A stretch of DNA of 64,000 nucleotides from the NCBI GenBank assembly GCA_033032865.1, contig JAWHQI010000278.1:1-64000 (forward strand), read 5' to 3'. The notes beneath the pieces are model-generated. The model saw only the letters and a program-made list of their open reading frames with translations. It was not told the origin of the DNA and did no database searches. The position numbers and the translations under genes are program-made. The DNA is from Dactylorhiza incarnata. Its lineage: Eukaryota; Streptophyta; Magnoliopsida; Asparagales; Orchidaceae. Of this stretch, positions 9,789 through 20,570 are shown one piece after another (position 1 is the first letter of the stretch; every line of letters starts with the position of its first letter).

Positions 9789-12253
9789 TATGTTATATAA
9801 GGCGATCTTCGGGAGGCCGCTCATCAATTTCTTCAAGGCCGTCCCGTCCTCCTACCATCTGTACTTGAAGTACTGTCAAGGGGAGGTTCAGGTGAGGATC
9901 AGGAGCGATCCAAGAGCCGCTCGTGAGTGCTACCTCAGCGCAATCAGCACCATCAGCTGGATGGCGGACGCTGAGGAGATGGAAAAGGTGTTGGAAGGGA
10001 TGGCGAGGCTGGAAGCCGCAAAGGAGGTGGAGGAGATCGAGGTACTCTCCGTGGCTGGAGTACCTGGGCTGCTAAAGATAGGAGGGTCTCTGAAGACTGA
10101 AGAGAAGATCGATATGGCGGCATGTCTGCAGGAGAATGTTGACATCTTCGCCTGGAGCGCCGCCGAAATGCCCGGGATTGACGCAAAGGTTGACTGTCAT
10201 CGCCTCAATCTGGACCCCGCGGTCAAGCCCATCCAGCAGAAGAAGAGGTCAAGTGTCATCTTGTTGGCCGGACCTATCAGGAAGGAAGTGGGGAAGTTGC
10301 TTGAGGCAAGCTTTGTGTCGGAGATCCAGTATCTAGGCTGGGTCTCCAATATTATAAAGGTAAAGAAGGGTAGGGGTAAATGGCGCATGTGTATCAACTT
10401 TTCCCTTCTGAATAAATTTTGCCCAAAGGATTGTTATCCCTTGTCTCGAATCGACGCGTTGCTTGATTCAGCCGTCGGTTTTTCTGTAATGAGCTTTCTT
10501 GATGCGTTTTCAGGATATCACCAGATCCGGATGCATCCCCCTCCCCCCCCCCCCCCCCCCCCCCCCCCCGATTGCCGCGATGTTTCCTTCATCACTGGTG
10601 ATGGCTGCTACAGCTACAAGATGATGCCCTTCGGGTTGAAGAACGAGGGGGGTTATCTACCAGCGGATGATGGATCATGTTTTCAAAGAGCAAAAGGGGA
10701 GGAATCTGGAGGTGTATGTGGACGACCTCTTGATCAAAAGCAAGAGCGTCCGGGAGCATGTTGACGATCTGGTGGAGATCTTCGCGACGCTTAGAAAGTT
10801 CAAGATGAGGCTCAATCCTACAAAGTGCATGTTCGGGGCAGGCAGAGGGAAGTTCTTGGGACATCTCCTCACCCCGGAGGGAGTAGAGCCGAGCCCTGAC
10901 AAGGTTAAGGCGATTCTAGAGATGACCTCGCCAAAGAGTACCCAAGAAGTCCAGAGGTTGACCGGAAGGCTGGCTGGCCTTAGCCGTTTCCTGTCAAAGG
11001 AGGGGGAGAAGTGCTCTCCGTTCTTCAAGACGCTCAGAAAGAACGTCGACTTCGAGTGGTCCGAAGAGTGCGAGAAGGCATTCGGACGGTTAAAGCAGCA
11101 GCTAACCCAGACACCTCTCCTCCAAGGCCCGAAAGAAGGTGAAGACCTACTTCTTTACCTGGTAGTAGGGGCGGAAGCAGTAAGCTCGGTGCTCGTCAGA
11201 GAAGAATGAAGAAAGCAGTTACCCATCTATTACGTTAACCGGGTGCTAAAGAAGGCGGAGTTGCGATATCCAATCCTGGAGAAGCTTGTCTTCGCCTTGG
11301 TGGTGTCGGCGCAGAAGCTCCGGCCTTATTTTCAAGCTCACTCCATCCGGGTCGTCACCGATCATCCCCTCCGAAGTATCTTGGAAGAAGTGGAGCATTC
11401 AGGAAGGCTTGCGAAATGGTCGGTAGAACTCAGAGAGTTCAACATTTCCTTCTCGCCCCGGGTGGCGATCAAAGCACAAGCGGTGGTGGATTTCTTGGCT
11501 GACTTCTCAGGAGAAGCGGTTCCGAGTGAGGCACCATCTAATCTGATTTCCTTGAAGATGTTCGTGGACGGAGCTTCGGGGAAAAGCTCTGTGGAAGTAG
11601 GCATCGTGCTTGTCAGCCCACGGGGAACTAGGATCGAGCAAGCAGTCGAGATCATCTTCCCCGTCACAAACAATCAAGCGGAGTATGAGGCAATAGTGGC
11701 GGGCTTGTGCCTCGCCAAGGAGCTAGGCATCCAGGATATTCGAGCTTTCACAGATTCGATGGTGGTCGCGTCGCAAATTCGAGAGTTCGAAGTGCGTGAC
11801 GCCACCCTGCAAAAGTACCTGGTTAAGGTGAAAGGTTGATTGGAGGCTTCCAATCCTTCTTCGTTGAGCACGTGTCGAGAGAGGAGAACTCGGTGGCGGA
11901 CCGTTTGGCAAAGTACGGTCCGAGGGTCGGAGGAAAGATAACCGAGTTGTTTCGACCGCCCATCAAAGAAGGGGAAATGATGGAGACCGAGCAGCGCCCT
12001 TCCTGGATGGACCCGTTCGCAGCGTTCCTGACTACCGGTCAACTTCCGACAGAGGACAGAGATCAAAGAAAGTTTCGGTACAAGGCGGCGTACTACCTTT
12101 TGCATGGTAGGGAGCTGTATCGCAAAACCATCTCGGTCCCCTTGGCCAGATGTGTTTCAGAAGCTGAAGTACCTCGAGTTCTGGAGGAGATCCACTCGGG
12201 AGAGTGCGAAAGTCATTCAGGGACTCGCACTTTAGAGCAAAGAATCAAGAGTC
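9789..12253 (+). pseudogene. Gypsy pol (Tat): protease end, RT, RNase H, second RNase H
   Basis: It resumes at the end of protease (KAIFGRPLINFF). RT follows with FCPKDCYPLSRIDALLD, FLDAFSGYHQI, MMPFGLKN and the catalytic YVDDLLIKS near 10712-10738. Next is RNase H (YYVNRVLKKAELRYP, VVTDHPL) and then a second, plant/archaeal-type RNase H: D in MFVDGAS (11560), E in NNQAEYEA, D in FTDSMVV and D in VADRLAKYG. The dual RNase H is a Tat-lineage mark. Defects: a poly-C run replaces codons after YHQIRMHP (10537-10569), frame changes near 10648 and 11837, and a TGA at 11207-11209. The integrase zinc-finger region starts at about 12210 and is cut by the MULE-like insertion. Confidence 0.9.
10537..10569. 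repeat. Poly-C tract (33 nt, one T) inside RT coding
   Basis: It sits right after the codons for YHQIRMHP, where related Gypsy RTs have a short Glu/Asp-rich stretch, and coding resumes in frame at DCRDVSFITG. It encodes a proline run inside the RT fingers/palm region, which no active RT is known to carry. Confidence 0.95.
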
Positions 12254-12344
12254 CTAAGTTATCAAAGGCGCAAGGCGCACCGAGACACAAAGGGGTCCTG
12301 GAGCCTAGGCGCAGGCGCGCGCCTGAGGCACGTGAGGCGCAAAA

Positions 12345-12655
12345 ATGAATTGGGTGCCCAATTCACTGAAAATCAGCGAATTTGGCACCCAATTCACTGA
12401 AAAATCAGTTAATTTGGCATCTAATTCATTGATTTTCAATGAAATGGGTGCCCAATTCACTGAAAATCAGCGAATTCGCTGATTTTCAGGGAATTGAGTG
12501 TCAAATTCACTGAAAAACAGTGAATTTGATGCCCATCGCTGATTTTCAGTGAATTGACACCCAATTCACTGAAAACCAGCGAATTTGACATCCAATTCGC
12601 TGATTTTCAGTGAATTTTGCACTCAATTCACTGAAAATTGGTGAATTGGATGCCC
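12345..12655. repeat. Array of ~31-bp hairpin repeats in the MULE-like element
   Basis: Repeated units contain CCAATTCACTGA and its reverse complement TCAGTGAATTGG separated by a few A/T, so each unit is a near-perfect inverted repeat. The same array fills 24300-24725. Confidence 0.85.
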
Positions 12656-12841
12656 AAGTGCGCCTAGGTGTGCCTCGGGTGCGTTTGAGATCATGTTTTT
12701 GCCCCCCTCCTAAAAAAATAGGCTGAAGAAAACTGCTTGAAAAGCCCAGGCGCGCCTTTGGTGCGCCTAGGAGTTGGTAATGCGCGCGCCTAGGCGCGCC
12801 TGTGGCTACTCGCCCTCCTCTGCCTTGTAGAGGCGCTAGCC

Positions 12842-13062
12842 GGTTCGCCTGGTGCGCCTGGTGCGCCTGGTGCGCCTGGTGCGTCTGGTGCGCCTGGTGC
12901 GCCTGGTGCGCCTGGTGCGCCTGGTGCGCCTGGTGCGCCTGGTGCGCCTGGTGCGCCTGGTGCGCCTGGTGCGCCTGGTGCGCCTGGTGCGCCTGGTGCG
13001 CCTGGTGCGCCTGGTGCGCCTGGTGCGCCTGGTGCGCCTGGTGCGCCCGGTGCGCCCGGCGC
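12842..13062. repeat. 9-bp minisatellite (GGTGCGCCT), about 24 units
   Basis: A nearly uniform tandem run of GGTGCGCCT with a few single-base variants. It is open in several frames on both strands, giving false proteins of repeated three-residue units. The second family member (24044-24821) has no such expansion. Confidence 0.95.
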
Positions 13063-13086
13063 CTAAGGCGCACCTTGATAACGTAG

Positions 13087-14060
13087 CCTGAGGCACGGCT
13101 ACTTCTGGCCGACCATCCGGAAAGATGTCGAAGCCTTCTCCAAGAAGTGTCAGAAGTGCCAGTTGTTCGCTCCTCTCCAGCTACAGCCGGCCCGTCAGCT
13201 TCGTTCCATTACCGCTCCGTGGCCGTTCGCCATCTGGGGAATGGATCTGATAGGCCCTTTCCCCCAAGCTAGTGGTCAGAGGAAGTTCGTTCTCGTCATG
13301 ATCGACTACTTCTCCAAGTGGATCGAGGTCAAAGCTCTGGCAAAGACCACTTCTCAAGTCGTGAAGAACTTCATCTCGGGAGAAATAGCTTGCAGGTTCG
13401 GGATCCCTCTCTCCATCGTCGCCGACACCGGTCCCCAATTTGCCAGCTTGAAGCTGGAAGATTTCTGCAAGCAATTGGGAATCGATCTTCGGTTCGCCTC
13501 AGTGCACCATCCTCGGAGCAACGGGAAAGTGGAGGTCACTAACAAACTGATCATCAACCTCTTGAAGAAGAAGGTCAAGAACTTAAGAGGGAACTGGGCG
13601 GATCAGCTCCCTTCGGTCCTATGGGCTTTGAGAACCACCCCTAATTCGGCCACGGGAGAAACTCCTTTCAAGCTCTCGCATGGGTCCGAAGCTCTCATCC
13701 CTGTGGAGTTCGAAGTCAGGAGTCCCAGAGTAGTTGCGGCAGCGGAGGGAGATGAAAAATGGAGGGTGGAGAATGAAGAGGCTCAGAGGCTATCTCTCGA
13801 CTATATCGAATAGCTCTGAGACTTAGCCTCAGCTCGGCAGGAAGATATCAAGAGACGAATGGTGAAATACTTCGACAAGCACGTCCGCCTCAAACACTTC
13901 TAGGAAGATCAGCCGTCGTCGGGAAGTTTAATCTAAGTTGGGAAGGACCCTTCATCATCCACGAGTCATTAGTGACTGGCGGATATCGTCTGCAGAATCA
14001 TGAAGGGAGCTACTTGGGAACACCTGGAGCAGTGATGACCTGAAAAGGTTCAACCCCTAG
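13087..14060 (+). pseudogene. Gypsy integrase of the Tat-type element
   Basis: The frame resumes with LRHGYFWPTIRKDVE and the second half of the HHCC zinc finger (CQKCQ, near 13148-13162). The rve core follows with D in WGMDLIGPF, D in VADTGPQFA and E in NGKVEVTNK: the D,D-35-E triad is complete. ALRTTPNSATGETPF is the conserved C-terminal core segment. After a stop at 13811-13813 only broken frames remain (VKYFDKHVRLKHF; LSWEGPFII) up to about 14060. The N-terminal His pair is separated from it by the MULE-like insertion. It would catalyse strand transfer of the cDNA; this copy is dead. Confidence 0.88.
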
Positions 14061-14341
14061 AGGGAATGTGTATGTCCCCCTTCTGTAAAGTTATTTCGCT
14101 TCAATAAATTCCTCGCCCCCTGAAACATGGGCCGCGAGAGTTCTTTTTCTCTTCTAGCAAGTCCTTTTCGAAGTAGGTAAAATCGATCTTCACGACCGGT
14201 TTGGGGAACAGGCCTCCGACTCGACTCTCGTAAAAATCCAAGTCGGGTGGTGGGACAGCACCTCGAGAGTGAGTTCTCGTAAGACCAAGCCTCTGCATTG
14301 ACGGTCGAGATCAGCTCCCCCCTTGCATGTTGGCCAAGTTA

Positions 14342-14361
14342 CCCCCCCCCCCCCCTCCCCC
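14342..14361. repeat. Poly-C tract (20 nt, one T)
   Basis: 14 C, a T, then 5 C, in the non-coding region between integrase and the antisense gene. Confidence 0.9.
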
Positions 14362-14583
14362 GATTGCACTTCTCATCCGACTGGAGAAGTTATCAGAGGA
14401 GAGTCCGGACACAAACCCCCCAACTCGACGAAGAGATGACCAAGAGACCCTTGAATAAAGGCGTTGTTTACCTTTGAAGGGTTGAAAGCTCGCAATAAAA
14501 TAAAATCTCTGCATTTATTCTGATCATATGAGTAGATATGCTTAGTCCCCTCTGATTGTTGAGAAGCAGGAGAAAGATCTTCA

Positions 14584-14985
14584 TCAGCATTCGACATCGC
14601 AGTAGGATGGAGGCATCGAGATGGTGTCCCCTTGGACCTCCCTGACTGTCATTCCCTACTGATCAGCATTCAACATCACAGTAGGATGGAGGCCTCGGGA
14701 TGGTGTGTCACCTTGGACCTCCCTGACTGTCATTCCCTACTGATCAGCATTCAACATCGCAGTAGGATGGAGGCCTCGGGATGGTGTGTCCCCTTGGACC
14801 TCCCCGACTATCATTCCATACTGGTCAGCATTCAACATCGCAGTAGGATGGAGGCCTCGGGATTGTGTGTCCCCTAGGACCTCCCCGACTGTAATTCCCT
14901 ACTCGTCAGCATCCAGCATCTAAGAAAGACGGAGGCCTCGGGATTGTGCGTCCCCTCAGACCCCCCCGACCGTCATCCCCTGCTT
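14584..14985. repeat. 81-bp tandem repeat, about 5 units
   Basis: Units hold TCAGCATTCAACATCGCAGT, GGATGGAGGCCTCGGGATGG and TCCCCTTGGACCTCCC. The period is 81 bp, a multiple of 3, so a false repetitive ORF runs through it. Tandem repeats downstream of integrase are common in Tat elements and can seed satellites. Confidence 0.9.
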
Positions 14986-15072
14986 ACCCTTGTTATTCTC
15001 ATTTTAATTATGAACTCTAAAGGTATTCTCGTCAGGTAATGCAGAAGCCTCGAGAGTGAGCGTCTTGACGGA

Positions 15073-15092
15073 CCCCCCCCCCCCCCCCCCCC
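15073..15092. repeat. Poly-C tract (20 nt)
   Basis: 20 C followed by a (CCCA)n-like tail, in the non-coding region between the two tandem-repeat zones. Confidence 0.9.
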
Positions 15093-15174
15093 ACCCACCC
15101 ACCCACCCCGAGTGCCCATAGTTGACATCTCTCTTGGAAACTAGCGAATATCAACAATGCGAGCATATCTAGGC

Positions 15175-15352
15175 GAGCATATGAGCCTAGCGAGCGAGTA
15201 CTCAAGCACAGGCGAGCCTATAAGCCTAGCGAGCTAGCACTCAAGCGCGGGCGAGCCTATGAGCCTAGCGAGCGAGCACTCAAGCGCGAGCGAGCCTAAG
15301 AGCCTAGCGAGCGAGTACTCAGCGCATTCGCGCCTATGAGCCTAGCGAGTAT
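15175..15352. repeat. ~39-bp tandem repeat, about 4.5 units
   Basis: Units read GCGAGCCTATGAGCCTAGCG, AGCGAGCACTCAAGCGCG, with small changes and one shorter last unit. Confidence 0.85.
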
Positions 15353-15500
15353 TCCACACACTCGCGACTATCAATACAACAATACAAGAAATGCTGACAA
15401 ACGACATGGTTATCTAAAAAAATTTTGTATTAAGCACAAAGTCAGGATTACAAACAACTCGCTCGAAAGTTGCAAAAGAGATCGGTAAGGCAAATGTTGT

Positions 15501-17420
15501 TCAGCTCTGCGAAGGAGCATAATCCGAAGAGTTTGACGATCTGTAGCCCTCCACGTCATCCTGCTCTTCATTCGCGTCGCTGGCATTCAGGATATTGGCG
15601 CGCATGTCCTCCGTCGTCATGGTCTCGCCATCTGGCGTCAAGAAGCCTCCGACCTGGAGCTTGGCAAAGACCAGGTCGTCGGCGGTGATCGCCATCTCAC
15701 GTCGAAGAGCGGACCTCTCCTGCGAAGACTTGGAGAATTCCCCCGCTTGGCGAGAAGGTCCGGACTCCGAGGAAGGTTGAGTCATCGTCCTCGACTCCAA
15801 CTCTGCGATGCGAACCTGCGCCGCCTCCAGCGAGGCTTGACTAGCTCGCAGGTCGCTCTCGAGCTTGGAGATCGCCTCGGCCACTGCGAGCTGCTCCTCC
15901 TGTACAAGGAAAAAGTCGCGGGTTACAAAATGGCAAAAGACAGGCGACGGGCGAGTTAAACAAGAATTTTAGCAAACTACCAAGATCACCTCAAAGTCCT
16001 TGTTCAGAGAGGCCTTGTCCTCGGTCGCGTGGGCCCTCGCCTCGGCCTTAGCTTGTCACGCCTCTGCCTCCTTGAGCAGCTTCTTGTAGAATTCATTTTC
16101 CTCCTCGGCAGCGAGGAGGTTGCGGGCAGTCTGATGAGCGAGTTCTGTCGCTCGCAACCTCGCTTGTGATCCCTGATCAGCGAGGTACCGAGGAAACGCC
16201 TCCCTCAAAATCTTGGCGTCATCACGCCCGTAAAGCCCGAACGCGACGCAAAAAGCGACATCGTTCGGCACCTCATCCCCGCTCCAAGAAGGGAGGCGAG
16301 AACTGAGGCAAACCTCGCTCCTCTTTCTGCTCCACGCGATGAGTGGCTCGCCATCCAGGCCAGTGTTCCGCGAACCCTACCCAAAGTTGGGATGGTTCTC
16401 GGGAACGTTGTCCTCCTGCTCCCTTTGTCGATCCTCCTGCAACTTCCGAACGTTTTCCTTCCTCTTCCTCTTCTTGGTCGACGGCTCGCCCTCTTCCCAA
16501 CCCGCTCCGCGAAGGATCTCGGCCGGATCGCCGAGCCCAGCGGGCCCTCCCGGAATAGGAGAGTCCATCTCGGCCGCCTCTTCTTCATCCCCGGTCCTCG
16601 CTCGCCCTGAAGGAGACGCGGGGGGAGGAGATTCGCCCGCAGCAGGAAGAATAATCGCCAGCACATGTCGAGTACCTGTAAGTAAAGTGTTAGCCACAGC
16701 GACAACCAACTCGGCTCAAATGTTACTCGCACCACAAGTAACGAGGTTACCTTCGCCAGACTCGACGAATGCGAGCTGACCGATGTTCTGTCGCCAGAAG
16801 ACGACATCGAACTTCTTACCCTTCATCGCGAGGATAAACTCCTCGCGAGCACCATGCAGTATAGGTGCGAGGAACAACCCCGCCGGCGGTTGTTGGGGGC
16901 GCCAAGGGATTCCGGAGAAGTTGCCGGAGACGAAGATGAACTTTTTGTTCCAGCAATGAACCTTGTTTGAGGTTCTGGTTAGCGAGCAATGGTGGCTACC
17001 GAAGTAGACCACCCCATCCTTCGTCGCGCTCATGTAGAAGATCCTCTGGAAGACGGCGAGATCGAACGCGATCCTTCCCGACCACAAGAAACACAGGAAC
17101 CCCACGGTGATGGCGATCCCGTTCGAGTTGATCTGCGCCGGGACCAACCCAAAATAACGAAGGATCTGGCATACCTCCGGCCAGAGGGGGAGTTGCAAAC
17201 CCACCTCAAAGTGGGTCAAGGGGAAGGCGAGCCTCCCCTCCGCGAACGAGTTGATTCGTTCATCCTTCGTCGGCAAGCAGGCGCGGAAGTCCTTGGAGAG
17301 GAAGCAGTGCACGAACCTCTCCAAGTCGTCCACGCGAGTTATGGGTTTCTTGAACTTCTTCGCGGAGAAGTTCTGAGCATAAGACAGCTTGCTAGCTTCG
17401 GCATCGCTATGAGGCGCCAT
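15501..17420 (-). pseudogene. Spliced antisense gene of the Tat-type element
   Basis: It is read opposite to gag-pol, as is known for additional ORFs of Tat elements. Exon 1 (17420-16751) starts MAPHSDAEASK and contains RVDDLERFVHCFLSKDF, FPLTHFEVGLQLPLWP and YFGLVPAQINSNG, matching the 'putative gypsy-type transposon' domain of plant elements. Donor GGCGAAG|GTAACC. Exon 2 begins at 16675 after TTACTTACAG and is Glu/Lys/Pro-rich (KKRKRKENVRKLQED), then LADQGSQARLRATELAHQ and KKLLKEAEA, a probable coiled coil, to donor GAG|GTGATC at 15990. The last exon (15899-15501) reads EEQLAVAEAISKLESDLRAS, also coiled coil, ending SDYAPSQS. Defects in exon 2: a stop at about 16375 with a frame change, and a TGA at about 16055. 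The function is unknown. Confidence 0.75.
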
Positions 17421-17481
17421 CGAGAAGGAAGAATCTCGCTCGAATAGCTGGATGCTCGGGGGGATCAGGAAAGCGTGCTAT

Positions 17482-17493
17482 CCCCCCCCCCCC
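17482..17493. repeat. Poly-C tract (12 nt)
   Basis: 12 C about 60 bp upstream of the antisense gene start, near a TATTTATAG that could be its TATA box (minus strand CTATAAATA). Confidence 0.85.
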
Positions 17494-17652
17494 TCCACCC
17501 GTATTTATAGACATCGCCAGGGGGGATTGCGAGGATCGATACACGCGATGCGTGCTTCTAACTCGCTCAGACCGCCCGTCGAGTTTGCTTCCTCGCAAAA
17601 GTCTCTCCAAGACGCTGAGTTTGTAGGTCGCTCGCAGAGTACGACAATCAAG

Positions 17653-18251
17653 TGAAACTCGTCACAACAAGCAGCTCATCGTAGGTATGAATAGCCAGGT
17701 GCGAGTACCAAGGTTACTCGCCCCAAAGTAACGACTAGAAGAGGGCCTCGAAGTTACTCGCACAAGCCGGCGACTATCTGTCAGCTTTCGGGTCTACTCG
17801 CCTATGGGCGACTATCAACTGCTGCTCGCCAGATCTTGCCGACGTCCTCGCCTAGTCGTCTGCTCATCAGGTCCAACTATCCTATCTCGCATGGGTCAGG
17901 CATAGTCGCATGTATCACCTCCCCCCAGGATTTGTCTATAAATAGAACCCCAGTGGTACTAGGAATGACACTTGAAAAATCAGAGTTCAACCCCCCCACA
18001 TAGACGAGATCTTACCTAAGTCAGTGCCTTCCTAGTACCTAGCTCGTCCATCCTTTGGTTTTGGAGGGGAAGTCTCTTCTGAGCTTCCGGGTACGTGGTG
18101 TGACCTCCCTGCCGCAGCACCTGGGGTCCTGTTGTTGCTGTTCTATCCCTTTCTTCGTTGTCAGTCAAGCCGTCTAGTCGGACTGCTGGGTGAGTAGCCT
18201 CCGGCTGCATTGATCCGAATTTTGGAGCCTAGGATTTTAGTGGCTTCAACA
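17653..18251 (+). mobile_element. 3' LTR of the Tat-type element
   Basis: It is the 599-bp counterpart of 4042-4486, complete over the part deleted there. It starts TGAAACTCGTCACAAC and ends GTGGCTTCAACA. No clear polypurine tract precedes it, so the start may be off by some bases. Confidence 0.8.
17935..17945 (+). promoter_or_regulatory. TATA box of the 3' LTR
   Basis: TCTATAAATAG follows a C-rich block, the usual place for LTR transcription start signals. It is absent from the 5' LTR. Confidence 0.6.
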
Positions 18252-19157
18252 TCTGGGCTGTAAGGTTGGGCCGACTTTTGGGATGTAAGGTTGGGCCGAC
18301 TTCTTTTTTTGTGTTGGCTGGTGAAAGTGATGCTTTGATACAGGTGTTCTTTGGTTAATTAAGAGCTTAGTACATAATAAAAGTTGTTTAAGTGAGGCGG
18401 TTGCTTAAGTGCTTTGAGAGGTTTCTCTTTTTAATTGCCTGATACTTCTTATTCTGTCATTTCTCTGCCTCTTTGTCGCCGTTTGTAGCGGGAGAGCTAG
18501 GGTTTCTTGATTTTCTCTCCATCTCAACGATTTCCTGCCTTCTTTCTTCTCGTCGAGGCTAGGAGAGGTTGCTTAGAGCTGCGGCCTCCTTCTTTTGTGG
18601 TGTTGCTGCAGTCTTAGCTGAGCTGTGCTGAGTTATCGGGCTTGGTTCTCTGTTGGTGAGCTTCTCTTCTTCTTTTATTTGTTTTTATTTTACTGTGATT
18701 GCAAAAACAAAAGGAATTAAAGAGAGTTTAAATATTATGGTTAAAAGTGAAGCAGGGGTTTTGATAAAAATTGATGAATTTGGTTATTTTTAACTCTTCT
18801 CTTCCTCTCCATTATTTTTGCTTCTCTCACATTCTAAAATAAGTTCTAGGCATGCTTGAGGGCTGATTTGGTTTGACCAGCTAGTTGTTTTGTTTTGAGG
18901 GTTTGGTTTGCTTTAGTTGTTGATTGGCTGGATATATATTCCCTGGTGGGAATTGGTTGGGCATTTCTGTTGTTGGCCGGCTGCTAGTGATGGGTTTTCG
19001 GTGTGTTTCGAATTCTTCTTAATTGATCATTGATTGAATTAACTTTACCCACCTTAGGCGACTCCTTTCGAGTCGTAGTTGTGGCTGTCGTAGGAATTCA
19101 GTCGTAGCTATTTGAAGGCGCAACACTAAAGTAAGTGATTTCTATTGATACTGCAGT

Positions 19158-19210
19158 GGATGGCGACCAGAGATAAGATCGGTGAAAACCCCGATGTCGG
19201 CAAAGGAAAA
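19158..19210 (+). other. Possible small coding exon with good splice signals
   Basis: TACTGCAG precedes an ATG reading MATRDKIGENPDVGKGK, and AAAAA|GTAAGT follows. The upstream TCTCTGTTG|GTGAGC near 18654 could be the matching donor of a leader exon. No protein family is recognised; it may be an LTR-encoded leader peptide, a captured gene start, or chance. Confidence 0.3.
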
Positions 19211-19635
19211 AGTAAGTTTGCGAGTACTTATCTCTTTAATTATGCATAACTTTAAATTATTTTCAGTATACACGTGATTAGATTTTCATACATAAAGTAT
19301 TTTAGTGACTGTGCATTGACATGAAATTGAAATAGTTCGAATTTTCGAATCACTAATAAATATGAGAATCGCTAAAAGATGTTGAACCGGAAATAGCAAG
19401 AATCAAGCGATGAAGTAAATTATAAGGGAAATGTTTGAATAAAAACATGTATACCTGATACGAAGATTGAAGACGAATATTGAATTTATGTACGAAAAAA
19501 AGAACTTAAGAAGAAAAAAAGATAAAAGATGAATAAAAGACAATATGCATCGATGCTTAGGAAATGATAAGGGTTAAGCCAGTAGCCGTAGTGGGGTGTG
19601 AATACCCTACGGCGGAATGATTTTGAGTTCTATTT

Positions 19636-19703
19636 GAGGCCGTTGAAGGCCAGAGGCCGTTGAAGGCCAGAGGACGTTGAAGGCCAGAGGCCGTTGAAGG
19701 CTA
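19636..19703. repeat. 17-bp tandem repeat, 4 units
   Basis: GAGGCCGTTGAAGGCCA repeated four times, with one C-to-A change in unit 3 and a changed end in unit 4. Confidence 0.9.
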
Positions 19704-20262
19704 AGAAGGGATGAATCTACAACAACCCTTATGATTTCCTAATTTAATAAAACTAAAGATAAATGAAAATTCTGATTCAGAAGTTGGTTATGATAGAAAA
19801 TTCAGATGATTGAAAATGAATTGAATGAGCTATGATCAGAAAGAATATGAAAATTGATGAAAAGATTTCGAATAAAAGTTACGAAGAAACGAAACGACTT
19901 TTAAGAACCAAAAGAACTAATGAATAGATCGAATACAAAAATTTGAAACGTAAACCATTGTGGTATGAACACTGTAGTTACTTTTATTGATTATTATTGA
20001 TATGTCATTCCTTATTTAATGCATTTTTATACTGCAATTGAATACTTATGCATATTGCTAATGACATTTGTTGTTTGCATGTACAGCAGTTAAAGAGGCA
20101 TGTTACTCGCTTAGTCATATTCTTTATTGTAGTGAATAAAGAGAAAAGCTTAGGCTCCATTAAGGAGGCCTATAATATATATATATATATATCTTTATTA
20201 TATAAGGGAAGAGGAAAGGAGGTTTGGTGAAACTTTCGATGGACCTAAATGCCCCAAAAAAT

Positions 20263-20570
20263 TGTTACGTACTAGAAGGAGAAGAAGCTATTGGAGAGGG
20301 AGAGACTAGGGTTTGAGAGAGCCTAAGGAAAATACCTGATTAATAACTTTTCATTCCTAACTAAGGAGGAGGGGTTGGGTATTTATGCCCACCCAACCCC
20401 TAGGGCCGGCCGGCCCCCATAGGGGCTGAACCGGTGCGGTTCAGCCCCGGTGCTCCTTATATTAATATTGGCGGGCTGAACCAGATGGTTCAGCCCGGTC
20501 TTCCTCCGCCTTCTCCTTTGGTCGACGTGCCCAATAGCCGAATAACCTGGTAATGACGTCGGGCGTAACA
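20263..20570 (-). mobile_element. 3' LTR of the Gypsy derivative
   Basis: The polypurine tract GATGGGGGAGGGAA lies just inside (minus strand), followed by TGTTACGCCCGACGTC. It contains two CCGGTTCAGCCC-like palindromic words and GCATAAATACCC, a possible TATA region. Confidence 0.93.

Larger units (their letters stand above)
12254..13086 (-). mobile_element. Non-autonomous MULE-like element, copy 1
   Basis: The ends TAAGTTATCAAAGGCGC and CACCTTGATAACGTA are inverted versions of each other. It is the same family as 24044-24821, in opposite orientation. Inside are hairpin-forming ~31-bp repeats, a G+C-rich part and a 9-bp minisatellite. It interrupts the Gypsy integrase zinc-finger coding: removing it brings LEQRIKS next to LRHGYFWPT. 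Unlike copy 2, no exact 9-bp target duplication is visible here, so the site has changed since insertion. Confidence 0.75.
4042..18251 (+). mobile_element. Tat-lineage Ty3/Gypsy retrotransposon with nested insertions
   Basis: Two LTRs in direct orientation (4042-4486 and 17653-18251) flank gag, reverse transcriptase, RNase H, an extra RNase H, integrase, two tandem-repeat zones and a spliced antisense gene. The added RNase H and the antisense gene downstream of integrase are hallmarks of the Tat lineage. Three later insertions break it: an LTR from 5587, an AT-rich element from about 8277 to 9788, and a MULE-like element at 12254-13086. The coding parts hold stops, frameshifts and a poly-C tract, so it is not autonomous. 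LTR starts are approximate (TGAAG versus TGAAA) and no target duplication is evident. Confidence 0.85.
18252..20174 (+). mobile_element. Probable continuation of the LTR begun at 3653
   Basis: Non-coding, with a repeated GTAAGGTTGGGCCGACTT at 18260-18305, a leader-like pyrimidine-rich zone with CTAGGGTTTC at 18490-18650, AT-rich sequence, and a short tandem repeat at 19636. It looks like a long plant LTR or a leader region. Linking it to 3653-4041 is inference from nesting. Confidence 0.4.

Noticed and set aside
12546..13096. Open frames over the GGTGCGCCT array (repeats of three residues on both strands)
   Set aside because: They are by-products of a 9-bp period; no start context, domain or conservation.
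14584..15352. CRISPR-like array
   Set aside because: Whole units repeat with no unique spacers, in a plant retrotransposon.
4042..18251. 5-bp target duplication for the Tat-type element
   Set aside because: Flanks at 4037-4041 and 18252-18256 do not match under the LTR limits I could set; the limits may be off by a few bases.
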